DNA of 64,000 nucleotides from Paramyrothecium sp. XJ0827. Its lineage: Eukaryota; Ascomycota; Sordariomycetes; Hypocreales; Stachybotryaceae. The DNA is taken from NCBI GenBank assembly GCA_020881915.1, contig JAJFPB010000007.1, positions 496,001 through 560,000 of the forward strand, given 5' to 3'. Each line of letters opens with the position of its first letter. The stretch's first letter is position 1. Below are positions 44,132-55,357 of the stretch, piece by piece. The position numbers were made by a program, and so were the translations under genes. The notes under the pieces are model-generated. The model saw only the letters and a program-made list of their open reading frames with translations. It made no database searches and was not told the origin of the DNA.

Positions 44132-47100
44132 ATGGCTCTACTTCTAGCGCCGTATAACAATGGCATGCGACTCGGTAGGTTGCCACCTTGGATTTATGCG
44201 TGAAAAGTGCTGACCAGCATTGCTAGGCCAAGGGTAGGGTTCTTCCACGCAAAAGGCACGGGCACCTACTAACAGATCAGGTTTAATTCATACACGCAAC
44301 AAATCTGTATAGATGATGCCGTGGTCATTGACCCTGACCGCGTAGACAATCCGGTCACTAATGATGGCTTCACTATGCGCGAACTTCGCTATGCTATCGG
44401 CGCCCGAGCAGGGGACGGCCTTGAGGATGACTATGATGATAGTGATTCAAGGAGTCTGATGAACGCGACAAGTCTGGCCAATGACAAGCCAACCGATACA
44501 CCAGAGGGAACAGAAACCTTCATTACCTCAGAGAATCCGCAAGGGCTGATAGGACCAACGCCACCCACGGCTCTTGACAGCGTGACAATCCAGCTGAGCC
44601 AGGATGTAAAGACGGTTAGCAAGCTCGTCCAGGACATCGCTCAACTTGAATCTGCAGTGGAAGAGTCTACCCAACCCGCCAGTGACGAAACCAAGAAGAG
44701 CGTTTTGCTTCTAGAAAAGAAGCGTATGCGACTCGCCCGTCTTAAAACAACCGGATTCGGTCTGAAAGCCGGCAATCACAGGGGCGCTGCACGAGATCTG
44801 GCACATCGCGGGCCTAGCCAGATCGTTACGTACAACTCCCGCTTCGTAAACAAAATCAGGTACGGCTATCCGCGTGTCGAAGATTCAATTGCTGATTCGT
44901 TTCTGTTCTACAGTGAGATCACCGATGACATGAACATCTCCGGATCCTTATCCATCAAGTACGGCGCTATTGGCGGGTCAGGCAAGGGCTCCTTCGTCGA
45001 CTCGGACAAGTTCAAGGAGAGCGACCTTAACTTTTTTATAAGCGTCAAGGTCATCAACCAAAGCATTAACATCAAAGATGCTTTGGTCTTTCAGGGTCTT
45101 CCGTCCGTGGATGAGTCTAATTTCCGGCAGGTGTTCGGCGACTGTTTCATCTCCGGCTTCCTGGAGGGCGGGGAGTTCAATGCGCTCGTAAGCATGAAGG
45201 TCCTGAATAAAGACAAGCGAATGGTAGTAAAGGCAGAGTATGTTACTGCCACAGGCCAATCTTCTCTGAGCAGACGCTGACCGCAACTAAAAGGGCCGAA
45301 ATTGCCTTGAGCGTTGGAGCCGCTGATATCAAGGCAAACGCCAATGTCTCTATCGAGAAGTCAAACTTCACATCGCAAACGGAGACGACGATTCAAGTCG
45401 GCTGGTCTGGTGGTGGTCATATTAAGCCGAGTCCGTAACAACCCTTCATAACCAAGCTGATGATTTCTAACAACGTTCAGTGGACCAGCCGTGGACAATC
45501 CAGACCTTGATGGAAACCGCCGCAAAATTTCCCGACCTCGTAGCCAACACCCCACAGCGTACCTAGTAAGGAAATCATATCCAGCCGAGATATTAGACAA
45601 GAACTTCACTCACAATTACTTTCTCCCCAGTGCTATTCTCACCAAGTACGAATCTCTTCGCAGTTTCATGGCTTTGAAGCCACCGAAGCTGAAGCCCATG
45701 TACTACGAAAATGCCGCAATCTACACCAATACTTTGTTGGATGCATATATGGATTACAAGAATGTAAGATTTTCGATCATCCACCAGCCAAGAAGTGACT
45801 AACCTCGGAAGATCTATCGCAATATTGGAACGAACCTCTTCGACATTCAAGCAGGGACAAAGAAATTCGGTGAGTGGCCAGAGCTCACAGTCCTCGCCGA
45901 CAACGAGACTCTCAAGGCCATTGCCGACGAGTCACGCTTTGCTCCAACCATCAAGGGCCTGGATCTTGCGCGCCGAGCTTGTCGCTTCCAGATGGTGAAG
46001 ATTGTCAAGGAAGTTGATGCGGTTGAGCAACATCCTGACTACGCTGCGGACGAGTCACGACCAGAGGCCTTTCAGAGCCCAATCGTCTTCCGCGAGCGAC
46101 TCCCTCCCGTCAAGGACAAGGAAAAGATGCCACGCCTCAAAGCCTTCGGCACGGATGTTCCCTATCCCAATCTCATTGATCAAAAAGAGGGCGACGGGGT
46201 GACTGAAGTAGAGGCCAACAAGGCAGCTAGCTATGCCGTAGACCAGCCTGATGTCGGCGAGTTCCAGAGGCTAGCTCCTATGGTCGGCTCTGCCCAAGGC
46301 CAGCTGTTCTGTAACCTGGATTTCATCAAGCCAGATTTCAGCCTCCGAACCGTTACGGTCGAAGTGAGTGGCCCTTTTGTTGTTGGCCTGAGTGTTCGAT
46401 ACGCCAACGGACTTTTGGCTGCTGTCGGCACCTCCGGGGGAGACCGCAAGGTTTCCTTGACCGTGCATCCTGAGGACGGCGAGAAGATCATTGCGTGCTC
46501 CATCGAAACAGGCCGAGCAAAAGGTGTGGCCGATGCACCGACACGAGTGACAGCGGTCCGTTTGTACACGAATCGCGGACCCGACTTGCTGGGAAATGCG
46601 GAAGACTGGAAGCCCGCACCCAGCGGAGAAGGCAACCGTGGCGGTGTGCTGTATGAAGGGCTTGCTATCAAGCACTTTGATCCTCTGCTTGTTGATGCTC
46701 ACGTCAAGGGCTTTTGGGGCTATGGGATCACCACGTCTCGAATGACCCCCCAAAGTGGCATTTTTCGTCTTGCTCCGATTTGGGGCAGTAAACAGGCATG
46801 TTTGCCCCCCAAATACCATTTCGTAGTTGCATCTCAATGCTGACTTCATACCAGGACACATCACCTACCGTAGGGTTACCAGTTGAGGATTCTGTCGATC
46901 ACTCCACTATCATCACCGAAGGTGAAGCCTTCACGATTGGCGGACGGTCTCACCTTGGGTGGACTGAGTCGAGGCAAGGCGGGTGGTGGTCTTACCACCA
47001 TCAATTCAAGGAGCGCCTACCCATTACACCTGTCGTTCTCTACAGTATCGGACAAATTGATGTCCATCCCAATAACTCACCTCGTGTTTCTCTCACTATG

Positions 47101-47745
47101 CCAAAGATCTCGGAATCCGGCTTCACATTGACAATGCGGTCGTTCCTACACTACACGTTTGACCTGAAAGCCAACGTCATGGTCCTACCAAACGGCAAGA
47201 TACCTTTCCAGCATGGGCACCTCGACGCCAACGAGATGCCAGAGGGCCGGGCCCCCACTCAAAATGCATCCTTCACCGTCACCTTTGACCCGCCTTTCAA
47301 GTCGGCGCCCAAGGCTTACGTATGGTTCACCGAGATATCGCAGCCGAAGGGCCAGCGTAGTCTGAAGACATTTGTGACCAATGTTACCGCGCGGAGCATG
47401 ATTGTCAAGATTGAAACATGGGACGGACGCGAGTTTGATGCAGCGTCAGTTTCGTGGCTTGCTTGGCCTTCCGAGTTTGACGGTAAGACCATCCGGGCCG
47501 GTAACGACTATTTCAAGAAAGATCAAGCTGCCAACGAACACGAGTGGTACGGCGGCAGCTTCAATAAACAACCGAGCCTGTTTTGTGGCATCAACTACAT
47601 TGATTTCCAAGAATCCAATGACCGTTGGCTACGCATGTGGGCCAAGGAAGAATGGGCTACAAAGGAGAAGCTGCGATGGCGGAGTGGAACATGGAGCGAC
47701 ACATTAATGGAGTGTCTGGGTATGTGTTGGATTGCAGTAGAGTAG
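44132..47745 (+). CDS. MACPF-like protein with jacalin-like and H-type lectin-like modules
   Basis: A multi-exon gene of about 3.6 kb. Coding blocks lie at 44132-44175 (start), 44300-45250, 45280-45430, 45481-45557, 45633-45762, 45813-46795 and 46855-47745. Junctions before 45.8 kb are approximate. The N-terminal part is acidic and then helical. The pore-former-like signature FGDCFISGFLEGGEF is near 45135-45180. After about 46300 a beta-rich stretch with GG and a TN-R-G motif (LYTNRGPDLLG) ending in RLAPIWG looks like a jacalin-type lectin. Two further segments (about 46990-47190 and 47260-47480) have the H-type lectin pattern; the second ends ASVSWLAWP. Near 45250 the reading frame changes, which fits either a short intron of about 50 bp or a lesion; I did not resolve it. 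A membrane-active, sugar-binding role is inferred. Confidence 0.6.
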
Positions 47746-48175
47746 GCTGTTTAGCATGGTAGCTGGTATTATATGTAACTTATTAATCTCAAGGCCGTTT
47801 GCTCTGCATCACTCTCTCTCGTTCTGTTGACTAGAGACATCCTCTTGTGCATGGGATGAATGTGCTGATATGCTTGGGCCAAGACGAAAATCGTCTTCAG
47901 TTTGGATCAACCATCGCGGCCAAACTGGAGTAAAATCTCTTGAAAACGGAGTACATGGAACTTCTCGTCTATCGGATACGATTATGGTTTTAATCTGGGA
48001 AAATAGGCAAGTACCATATAATTCGGCTCGCTCGTTCATTGACCCCTGATGTGTTGTATTGCATCATAGCCTTTATTTAAACTAACTGACTTCAGACCAT
48101 AACGAATGTGAATGGGGAGGGAAGATGCAGAAAAGCATTACGTTCCTCCAAGGCATTCATAAGCTCACTAGTAAC
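47746..48175. other. Intergenic (tail to tail)
   Basis: 430 bp between two convergent genes. No repeat or further frame recognised. Confidence 0.5.
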
Positions 48176-48682
48176 TCAAAAGATTGTAAAGCAACAGTGT
48201 CTTGACTTTTTCGGCACAACAGGTGCAATATATAAAACCTTATTCGTTTTCGTTGGCAGCTCGTATTGCTTGATTCCTACTCCAGCAACAAACGCAACTT
48301 TTACGAGCATTGCGGGAATTGTGAAAACCATCGTAATCAAATCATTCTGGTCACACACCACTGGGTCCCAGAAGCGTGCAGCTCCACGGCCTTCCAGAAT
48401 GCTCAGGACGTAAAAGGAGTCGGAAAACAAGCCTGCGGCAAGGACAAGACACCAAATGCGCACGTCACGTGTCACGCGTAGGGTCACTGCATCGTTGAAG
48501 GCCAGAAGCAGCATAATCCGGTGCTCTGAGTAACCAGAGGCTGCAGATCTGGATGGTGCTTGATGTAAGGCGTCTCGATCTTTTGGAACGAACAAAGCCT
48601 GAAAGGCTCCCGCGGTGGCTGTGAATGGTTTGATCCAGTTAAATTTATGCGGTAAATGAGATGGACGCTTTGAAGGAGCCAT
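48176..48682 (-). CDS. Small integral membrane protein (DUF7704-like)
   Basis: A single-exon 168-aa protein. Four hydrophobic segments can be seen: around TATAGAFQALFV, IMLLLAFNDAVTL, WCLVLAAGLFSDSFYVLSIL and LITMVFTIPAMLVKVAFVAGVG. The conserved-looking parts TRDVRIWCLVLAAGL, FWDPV and the final FVAGVG match the fungal DUF7704 pattern as I remember it. Its role is unknown. No link to the neighbouring genes is evident. Confidence 0.65.
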   Translation of the reverse strand: MAPSKRPSHLPHKFNWIKPFTATAGAFQALFVPKDRDALHQAPSRSAASGYSEHRIMLLLAFNDAVTLRVTRDVRIWCLVLAAGLFSDSFYVLSILEGRGAARFWDPVVCDQNDLITMVFTIPAMLVKVAFVAGVGIKQYELPTKTNKVLYIAPVVPKKSRHCCFTIF

Positions 48683-49270
48683 TTCATCTTTAGTGTTAAA
48701 AAGAGGGAATTATGCTGCTAGCTCTGTTAACTTGAGGTTTGTAAGAGAACCTCGCGAGGATAATATAACCATGAAGGTAGATCATCAGGAACTGAAACAA
48801 GAACCGCACCCTTGAGTTTCTCTTCACATATCTATCTAAGTTCGTGGACACGTGACATGATAATTGCACGTTGTACCAAATATCTAGTGTAATTGGTCAC
48901 ATTGTCCCAGGTCTCGGGCTCATATTCGTGCTCGGCTGTGGCTGGTTGAGACGCTGAGCTGCGCCAGAGATAGGCCGACTAGACTCATCAAGCACTGCAT
49001 GCAACGTAACATTGTAGCCTCAAAGTATAAATTTTCTGTTCTAGAAGTTTCCTCTCTTTCATTGGATCATCAGTGGCATTGAATCATTCGTCCAATCACA
49101 AAGACAAACGACACATTTGTCAATTCTTACGCCAATTGATGGGTGGTAATAGTATGACTAAACCCAGGTTGGAGATATCGTTGACTATTTTTTGGTCTCA
49201 GGGAAAATCAAAGACTCTCTGTTCATTGGTGGAATACGTGAATGCTCATTGCGTTTTTTACACTGCCTCG
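48683..49270. other. Intergenic, nothing recognised
   Basis: Upstream of the small membrane protein gene. Stretches around 48690-48720 and 49020-49060 are AT-rich. No gene seen. Confidence 0.45.
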
Positions 49271-49406
49271 CTTCTAGATCTGACAAAACACTGTCCTTGA
49301 CATGCCCTTGGTTGTTTCCAAACAAGAGATGCCGGCTTCTAGATCTGACAAAACACTGTCCTTGACATGCCCTTGGTTGTTTCCAAACAAGAGATGCCGG
49401 CTTCTA
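49271..49406. repeat. 65-bp tandem duplication (2.1 copies)
   Basis: Copies at 49271-49335 and 49336-49400 are identical by eye, with 6 bp of a third at 49401-49406. The unit begins CTTCTAGATCTGACAAAACA and ends GAGATGCCGG. It lies 30-165 bp beyond the stop of the AflR-like gene, so within its probable 3' UTR. Confidence 0.9.
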
Positions 49407-49435
49407 TCAACTCAACACGATGGTCAAGCTCAACA

Positions 49436-51066
49436 TCAAATTCGTCTATCAATTTTCGCTTTAAAAGACGCTTTCAGGACCCCACGAGCTTTTTGGTACC
49501 TTTTTTCCGCATCTGTCACCAGCGTCATCTGACCACTGTGAGTTCCCGCCCGTGCTCTTAACTTCTCAAGCACAAAGGCGTACTCGGTTAGCTGGATCGT
49601 GATCAAAGTAGTGAGCACATGTGTTTGCTCGTGATCGCTCTCAATGCGATAGGTTGAGAACCACATGTCGTGACCTTCCTCAAATTTCAGGTCGCTTGAC
49701 ATATCGATGTCGTCACTGCTGTCACTCTGCCACCGATCGTTTGAAGAGACAGAAGACCAACGGTCATGTGGTGCCGGCTTTTCAGTCTGCCTTCTGGTAT
49801 AGCAGGCGACAATTTGATCGCATAAAACGCTCATGTATCGGGCTGCCATTGCCAAAAGCATGTTGTTTTCCGTCCGCGAGGCGCATTGATCACATCCCAG
49901 GATCTTAGAACAACGCTTGAGTGAGCTCCTGAAGAAACTGAGTAGGCGGTCCATGGCGGCGGGCTCGGTGGTCGCAGTCTTTGACCCAAGGTCGTGTAAC
50001 AAGTGGGCAGTGAGGTGGAGACAACGGCAATCATCGATTTGTCCCTTGGTGTCACTCAGTGGTAGCAGGTTTTGTTGATATCCAGATGGACATGAGGGTG
50101 GTGTGTGTCTCTTTCCTGCAAAGCCGGCGGATGACTTGGAGAAGTCGCTGCTAGAGAATTGCTTCTGTCTCTCTCGGTTGTCTACATTTCTTTGTGCACC
50201 GAATCCTTCCGTAAATTGTAGTGACGATCTACTACTTTGTGGCTGAGACTGTTCATAGTTGAGGAGTTCGGGTGGTACGCTCGACATATCGTCTGAGCTT
50301 GAGAAAATACACGATTGCAGTTCTTCATCTGCTACTGATATTAGCACCGTATGATCCCTCGAGCTGAAGGCAATAGAAGGATACTGGGCGGTATGGGAAC
50401 TTACCGTTAACGTTTTCAACGGTATCAAGAAAAGAGCTGGTAAAGCTCTCCAGCTGCATCGCCAATGGGGAGCTGGAGAATGAACTTATGCTGGGCCATT
50501 TTTCATTGTCGACGCTAGGTAATGTCCATTGCTCACTAGAAAGACGTTCCATTGCTATGTCGAACCCGAGATCAAGCATGTCCGTGATTGGGCCAGGAAC
50601 CGGACTTGGGGTCGTAGGGACACTTTCTGAATCCCCGCCGTCATATGCCAAATTTTTGTCAAGAGGCCAGTCGTGGTCATTGGCTTGCGTTGTATGATGG
50701 TTGTCACTTGAGGAGCTTCTGGTGCTTAACTCAGTAGAAGTGTTTGCACGTTTACGCAGCCGCGCATCTCGGTTTGGGTATCGGCACTCCACTGCTAATG
50801 AGACGCATCTCTCACAGCCGGAGGCCTCGCCACTGCATCGAACCTGAGGTTGGTAGGTTAATGATTGATCAATGTATGAGAGATTGAGACATCGAGGTGA
50901 GATGAGAGGAGTCAATTTAAGTGATAGTACTCACCTTTCGACTTCGACACGACTCGCATGAGACATGGGGTTTGTCTCTTCTAGTGCGCCGAAGAGCCGA
51001 CGCCACGTCAGGGTTCTCAACGAACGTCAACGGCTCCGTTGGTTGTAGGTTAAGCGTACCGAACAT
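49436..51066 (-). CDS. AflR-like Zn2Cys6 transcription factor
   Basis: Three exons, 51066-50935, 50843-50405 and 50334-49436, give 489 aa. The DNA-binding cluster CESCRSRKVRCSGEASGCERC...C lies at about residues 36-65 and is split by the first intron after SRK, the classic place in this family. It is followed by a basic RLRKRAN-type segment. The middle is Ser/Pro-rich. The C-terminal region (CRCLHLTAHLLHDLG, MDRLLSFFRSSLKRCSKIL, NMLLAMAARYMSVLCDQIVACY) matches the AflR domain of aflatoxin/sterigmatocystin-type regulators. Nearby candidates for control are the P450 and the two O-methyltransferases to the right. The ATG at 51066 was chosen; the frame extends upstream only to non-ATG codons. Confidence 0.9.
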
Positions 51067-52784
51067 GGCTGCTTGCCTATGCTGATGATCGACCAACAAA
51101 AGAAAATGTTATGAAGGACTACCCCAGTATGGAATGGGGCCGGGCCGGTCTTATGCGTTCCAACCATTATCTTCATGTCTCTGCGGATCAACACGTATCT
51201 CGAAAACGCCATTACTCCCTGCTATGGGGAGGTGACATCGTCAGCCCAGAATAATTCTTCCGGCATATGGAAACTATTCTAGTGACATGCTCCGAGACAG
51301 AATGTTGGGCTGTATTACTCTCTACCGTGGAGCATAGGTCACCGCGCATCTGGTTCGTGGTGGAACCATTGCCGAAAAGGCTGACAAGGATGGGCAGCTT
51401 GATTCAAGTTTACGTGCGGCTGAGATGCAACTTTGTCGCCAATCGATCCACTGAAATGCCATCCCGTTGCCCGAAATTGAATGCCGCGAGATTTGAGTGG
51501 ATGACATGCGTTTCCCCATGCGTCCGTGTTCATCTTAATTCTGTGACGCAGCCGGTCTTCGCCTTCCGTGGCCGGTTCAATTGCCAATCATGGACGAACT
51601 GGTAAGAGGGACATGTGTGCTCTCCGCACCACATGGCAAGGTTCTTGCCCATATTACCCCCAAGATTGACCGTTGTGGGAGCTGGGATTTGGAAGGTGTC
51701 CACCAATCCCGTAGCATTCTTGTTTCTTACTCATGTCTAATGTGTGGGGGTTCGGCGATAGGACTTTCGTGGCGCTGTGATCGGCGGTAGTGGCCAGGGT
51801 CCAGATCCTGGGTCCACAGGGACGCATAAGCACTCAACTGGTGAATAAGAGATGAAATGAAACGTTGCTATTTCTCGAAAATTGGAGGCGCATTGTCAGT
51901 TTTCTGTTCCCTCTCCTAGTCTGCAATTATATTAGTTAAGAGCCGCTCAGCATCATCAGTTGCGTAACCTCACCAGTCAATGCAATAGAAGCTGGGAGGC
52001 TCCCCGGGGATGTGGTAGCGTGTAGTAATTTGCCGAGAACATGACCCGAACAACATTGCCACGGTCATCTCGCAATGTGCCGCTGCCTCGTGGTCAAGGC
52101 CTGCCTCCTCGGGACGATCGATTTTCTTCTGGGAAGGAGGATGCAGTGTGCACATTATTCTCATGCTTTGTCTTTGGAATCATTGAGGACCCCACGTTTT
52201 ATGTCCACAATTAAAGTGACTGATCAACACCCGGCCCGCCAGACGCGGCTGCATGATCGGCGTCGGAGCTAAGATTAAGCCCACTGATGGCGTCAGGTCC
52301 GCGCATAAGAGGCACCCGTGGACCTGCGCCTGGTTAGCCGCAAAGAAGCTCAGCCAAGACTGCAGCAAGGATCAGACAATGTGAAGTCGGGAGGCCGTTG
52401 TCGGGCCGTAACAATCAGGACCCCTCTTACCGCCTGTCAGCCCTGAAAGAGCGCCAGATCTGCGTCACAGGAAGCAAGGGTCGGGAGTGTTTCCTCTTAG
52501 AGCGAGCGTATTCCAGTCTCATGCCAGCCTTGGCGAAAGGAGTGACCTTACCTTCTCCCATTGCTTCTTCTAGATCGGTTGATTCCACAACATAGCCCCA
52601 CCATAGTAGGCAGGGGAGGTTCTTGTTGCGGGCCGTTCCCCATTCGAAGCCAGTGCCATGGGGTCTGGTTTAGCGCATGTTGGAAGAGCTGCATGCCGCG
52701 CACACGATGTCAGCGGACGTCCACCGTACCGTCGGGATGTCTGAAACTCAGTAGCAGGGGTGGTTACAGTGCTTGGCATAGCCA
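51067..52784. other. Intergenic, nothing recognised
   Basis: About 1.7 kb upstream of the regulator and of the RidA gene. Several open frames on both strands lack codon bias and domains. Confidence 0.45.
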
Positions 52785-52790
52785 TATAAA
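52785..52790 (+). promoter_or_regulatory. TATA box of the RidA-family gene
   Basis: TATAAA, 104 bp upstream of the ATG at 52894. Confidence 0.5.
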
Positions 52791-52893
52791 TGCCCAAGTG
52801 AAGAGCCCCTTGACCATCAACCACCCACGCCTCAGATCAAGCCTCCCACACATCGATCGAACCTACTTCTCTCAAGTTACAAATTTTCTCAAG

Positions 52894-53408
52894 ATGGCAG
52901 CACTTCAGTCTTACTGTTACCCCGGCTACGGCGAGTGGGCTCAGAAGAATTTGTCTTACACCCAGGCCGTCCGGGTCGGGGACCGCATCATTTGTTCTGG
53001 CCAAGGTATGTTTCTACACTTCTGGGAGCCGTCCTGCGGTGGCTTTGATGTTGATGTGAGACCTTAGGTGGCTGGGATGGTGCCCAGACAGACTTCACCC
53101 TTGAGACTCTTGTCCAAGGCAACCTTGACGCCGAGATTGACCAGGCATTCCAAAACTGCGAGTATAACCTCAAGCACGCAGGCGGTCAAGGGTGGTCTCA
53201 AGTCTACCGTGTGGTGACGTACAGCACGGACATCTACTCCCAACACGAGCGCATCATCTACAACTTCAAGAAGTGGATGCCCAACCACCAGGTTGTGTGG
53301 ACAGAGCTGGGTGTCAAGCAGCTGGGCTCAGACAAGATGCATTTTGAGATTGATGTCGAGGCCTACGACCCGGAGGGGGCTTCAGATGCACAGAAGAACA
53401 AGGCTTGA
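52894..53408 (+). CDS. RidA/YjgF-family protein
   Basis: Two exons, 52894-53005 and 53068-53408 (62-bp intron), give 150 aa. Rid proteins hydrolyse reactive enamine/imine intermediates, and some act in secondary metabolism. Visible family features are an early beta strand around YTQAVRVGDRIICSGQGGWDG, then the long helix with NLDAEIDQAFQNCEYNLKHA, and VYRVVTYSTDIYS. The C-terminal strand FEIDVEAYDPEG replaces the usual E-x-E-x-A-x-A ending, so substrate preference may differ from housekeeping RidA. The size is close to the usual 125-150 aa. It lies between the AflR-like regulator and the P450/methyltransferase genes; whether it belongs to that pathway is open. Confidence 0.85.
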
Positions 53409-55037
53409 TAGATATATCATGGAGGGAATTATGCAGGGTCGACTGAGCCAGGCTGGCTGCTCAGAATCTTCTATAGAATGAATAGTGCGGAATCTCCAAG
53501 CTCTCTGGTCCATATCATTTACTATGCTCGAAAATGTGCCAGTGTGTTGCCATCTCAACCCAGTACTAAGATTTGGTGATGAACGCAAGCCATTTAATAC
53601 TATCACTGCAATCGATTCAAGGTCGATGACTTCATTCAGCTAATATTAAGCTACCAGATTGTGCTTATGCAGTCAGAATCTTGATCGCCATCGAGGACAC
53701 AAGCTTAGTTCAGACGTGATCAATAGGTCATCGTATTGCCGGCTTTCGGTCAATTTCGGGATAGCCTTTCGATACCGCCCAATGATAATATTACCAGGAG
53801 TCAATAAAGCCCACTCATTGATCGTGGTAATTCTTCCATACGATGTTTTGCTGCTGCTCCACCAAGTCGCATGAGTTATACCTGGTATACCCTATGTCCA
53901 TGTCCTTTGTGTCAGTTTTGCGAGTGGATAACTTGCAATGGTATCACATGTCAAACTAAATCAAGCGCCTTGGCATCCAATCCAGCGAAAAGGAATGCAA
54001 ATAATGCGTCAACAAGCAAGGCGTGATTACGGGCGTCGTAGCTCTCCTCTCCTTTATGCAAGGTAGGCACAACTGAGGCTATAATTTGTGCATGAGGCAG
54101 AGACCAAAAATGCTGTGACTATCAGCTGTTCGCGTGGCATGACTCAACCCATGAGCGCTGGAATATAATGACGGGTAAATATATTTAGCTGGTGTGTTCG
54201 GTACGTCACTTTGCGTTATGGTTGGAGGTTGTTTAAGTCCATTCAATTATTGGTATAGTCTGGGGAGCAAGAAGGAGCCGATGCTGGTCATGTAGAGTAG
54301 AGAATGCTAGCCAAGGCATCTCTGTGGCTCCAATTCTCCGGTCTCCGTTGCCCAAGGGGGGATCGGGAGCCGTTCCTGAGAACGCCGAGAAGAAACGATG
54401 GAAGAACTTTAGTCTAAGAGATTCAATATCCACCTCGGCGGCCTTGACTCAGTGATCATCCAGGTATTCGTCGATCAGTACCTGAAACATAAATCAACCC
54501 TAGCCACGAGAGTTTCAATGGACTCGACGAGCCTGTTTACACGCTCGTGGCAGTTTTCCGAGAACATAACCCCTTCTCAGGTTTTTTTCTGGGTTTTTTG
54601 TGGCTTTGCTGCGCATGCAACCGATGCTTTTAGATTTGAAAAAAACATTCAGATAGATGGCCGGTCTCTCGAAGACATGAAGAGAGGAAAGAATGGTATA
54701 ATCTCATCCGAATGCCAAGGAGGCGGTGTACCTAATGGTGGAATGTCGACAAAAGTGCCGCGACACAGAGTTGAAGACAGCCAGTCACAGTTTGAATCAC
54801 TGACACGATGTCTCATGTCAAAGAATAAAACGTGCGAGGGGTTGAGCGGTGTGACTCGTAGCATTCCTACTATTATACAGGTTGTACCCGCTATCATATT
54901 GCTATCGTAGACATTGTCGACGTTGCCAGGGCGCTGTCTCACTAACATTCCTGTTGGTGGATTGCAGGTGTTATATGTTGTCCGTCAATGTTCCATGGTC
55001 TTCTGATCTGGTATCAGGTTCAGGAAGCCGCTGCGGC
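53409..55037. other. Intergenic, no supported gene
   Basis: About 1.6 kb. A 152-codon frame at 54452-54910 (+) has no domain and poor composition and was not accepted. Moderate AT content around 53640-53900. Confidence 0.45.
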
Positions 55038-55045
55038 TATTTAAA
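55038..55045 (+). promoter_or_regulatory. TATA-like element of the small secreted protein gene
   Basis: TATTTAAA, 98 bp upstream of the ATG at 55143. Confidence 0.45.
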
Positions 55046-55142
55046 CGGAAAGAGATCCCGTTGAATCGACAATATAGATCTACAAGCACAAACAAAACCA
55101 ATACTCTTCAAATCATACAATCACAGCCTCAACCTTTCCAAC

Positions 55143-55357
55143 ATGAAGTCTTTCGGAGCTATCGTTCTTCTACTGGCTGCTTCAGCCTCAGCGGTAAGCT
55201 TATGACCGCGACGGGTTGGCATAGCATACTAACATTAGCTCAGGGCCTTGTCCCGACCATCAAGTACTGCCTGGAGGACAGCGTCACCTATTCAGAGTTC
55301 AAGGACTGTGTGCTCACCCAGCTTGGTATCTGGAACATCGGCCCCAATGATGCTTGA
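55143..55357 (+). CDS. Small secreted protein, 54 aa (effector-like)
   Basis: Two exons, 55143-55193 and 55244-55357; the 50-bp intron has GTAAGC, a CTAAC branch site and CAG. The first exon encodes almost exactly a signal peptide (MKSFGAIVLLLAASASA). The mature chain is about 37 residues with two Cys (KYCLEDS and KDCVLTQ), which could form one disulfide. No known family. Exon structure, TATA box and leader together make a real gene likely despite the size. Such proteins are common among effectors and small antimicrobial peptides, but no function can be assigned. Confidence 0.72.

Noticed and set aside
54452..54910. 152-codon plus-strand frame
   Set aside because: No domain, no splice-supported neighbours and unconvincing composition.
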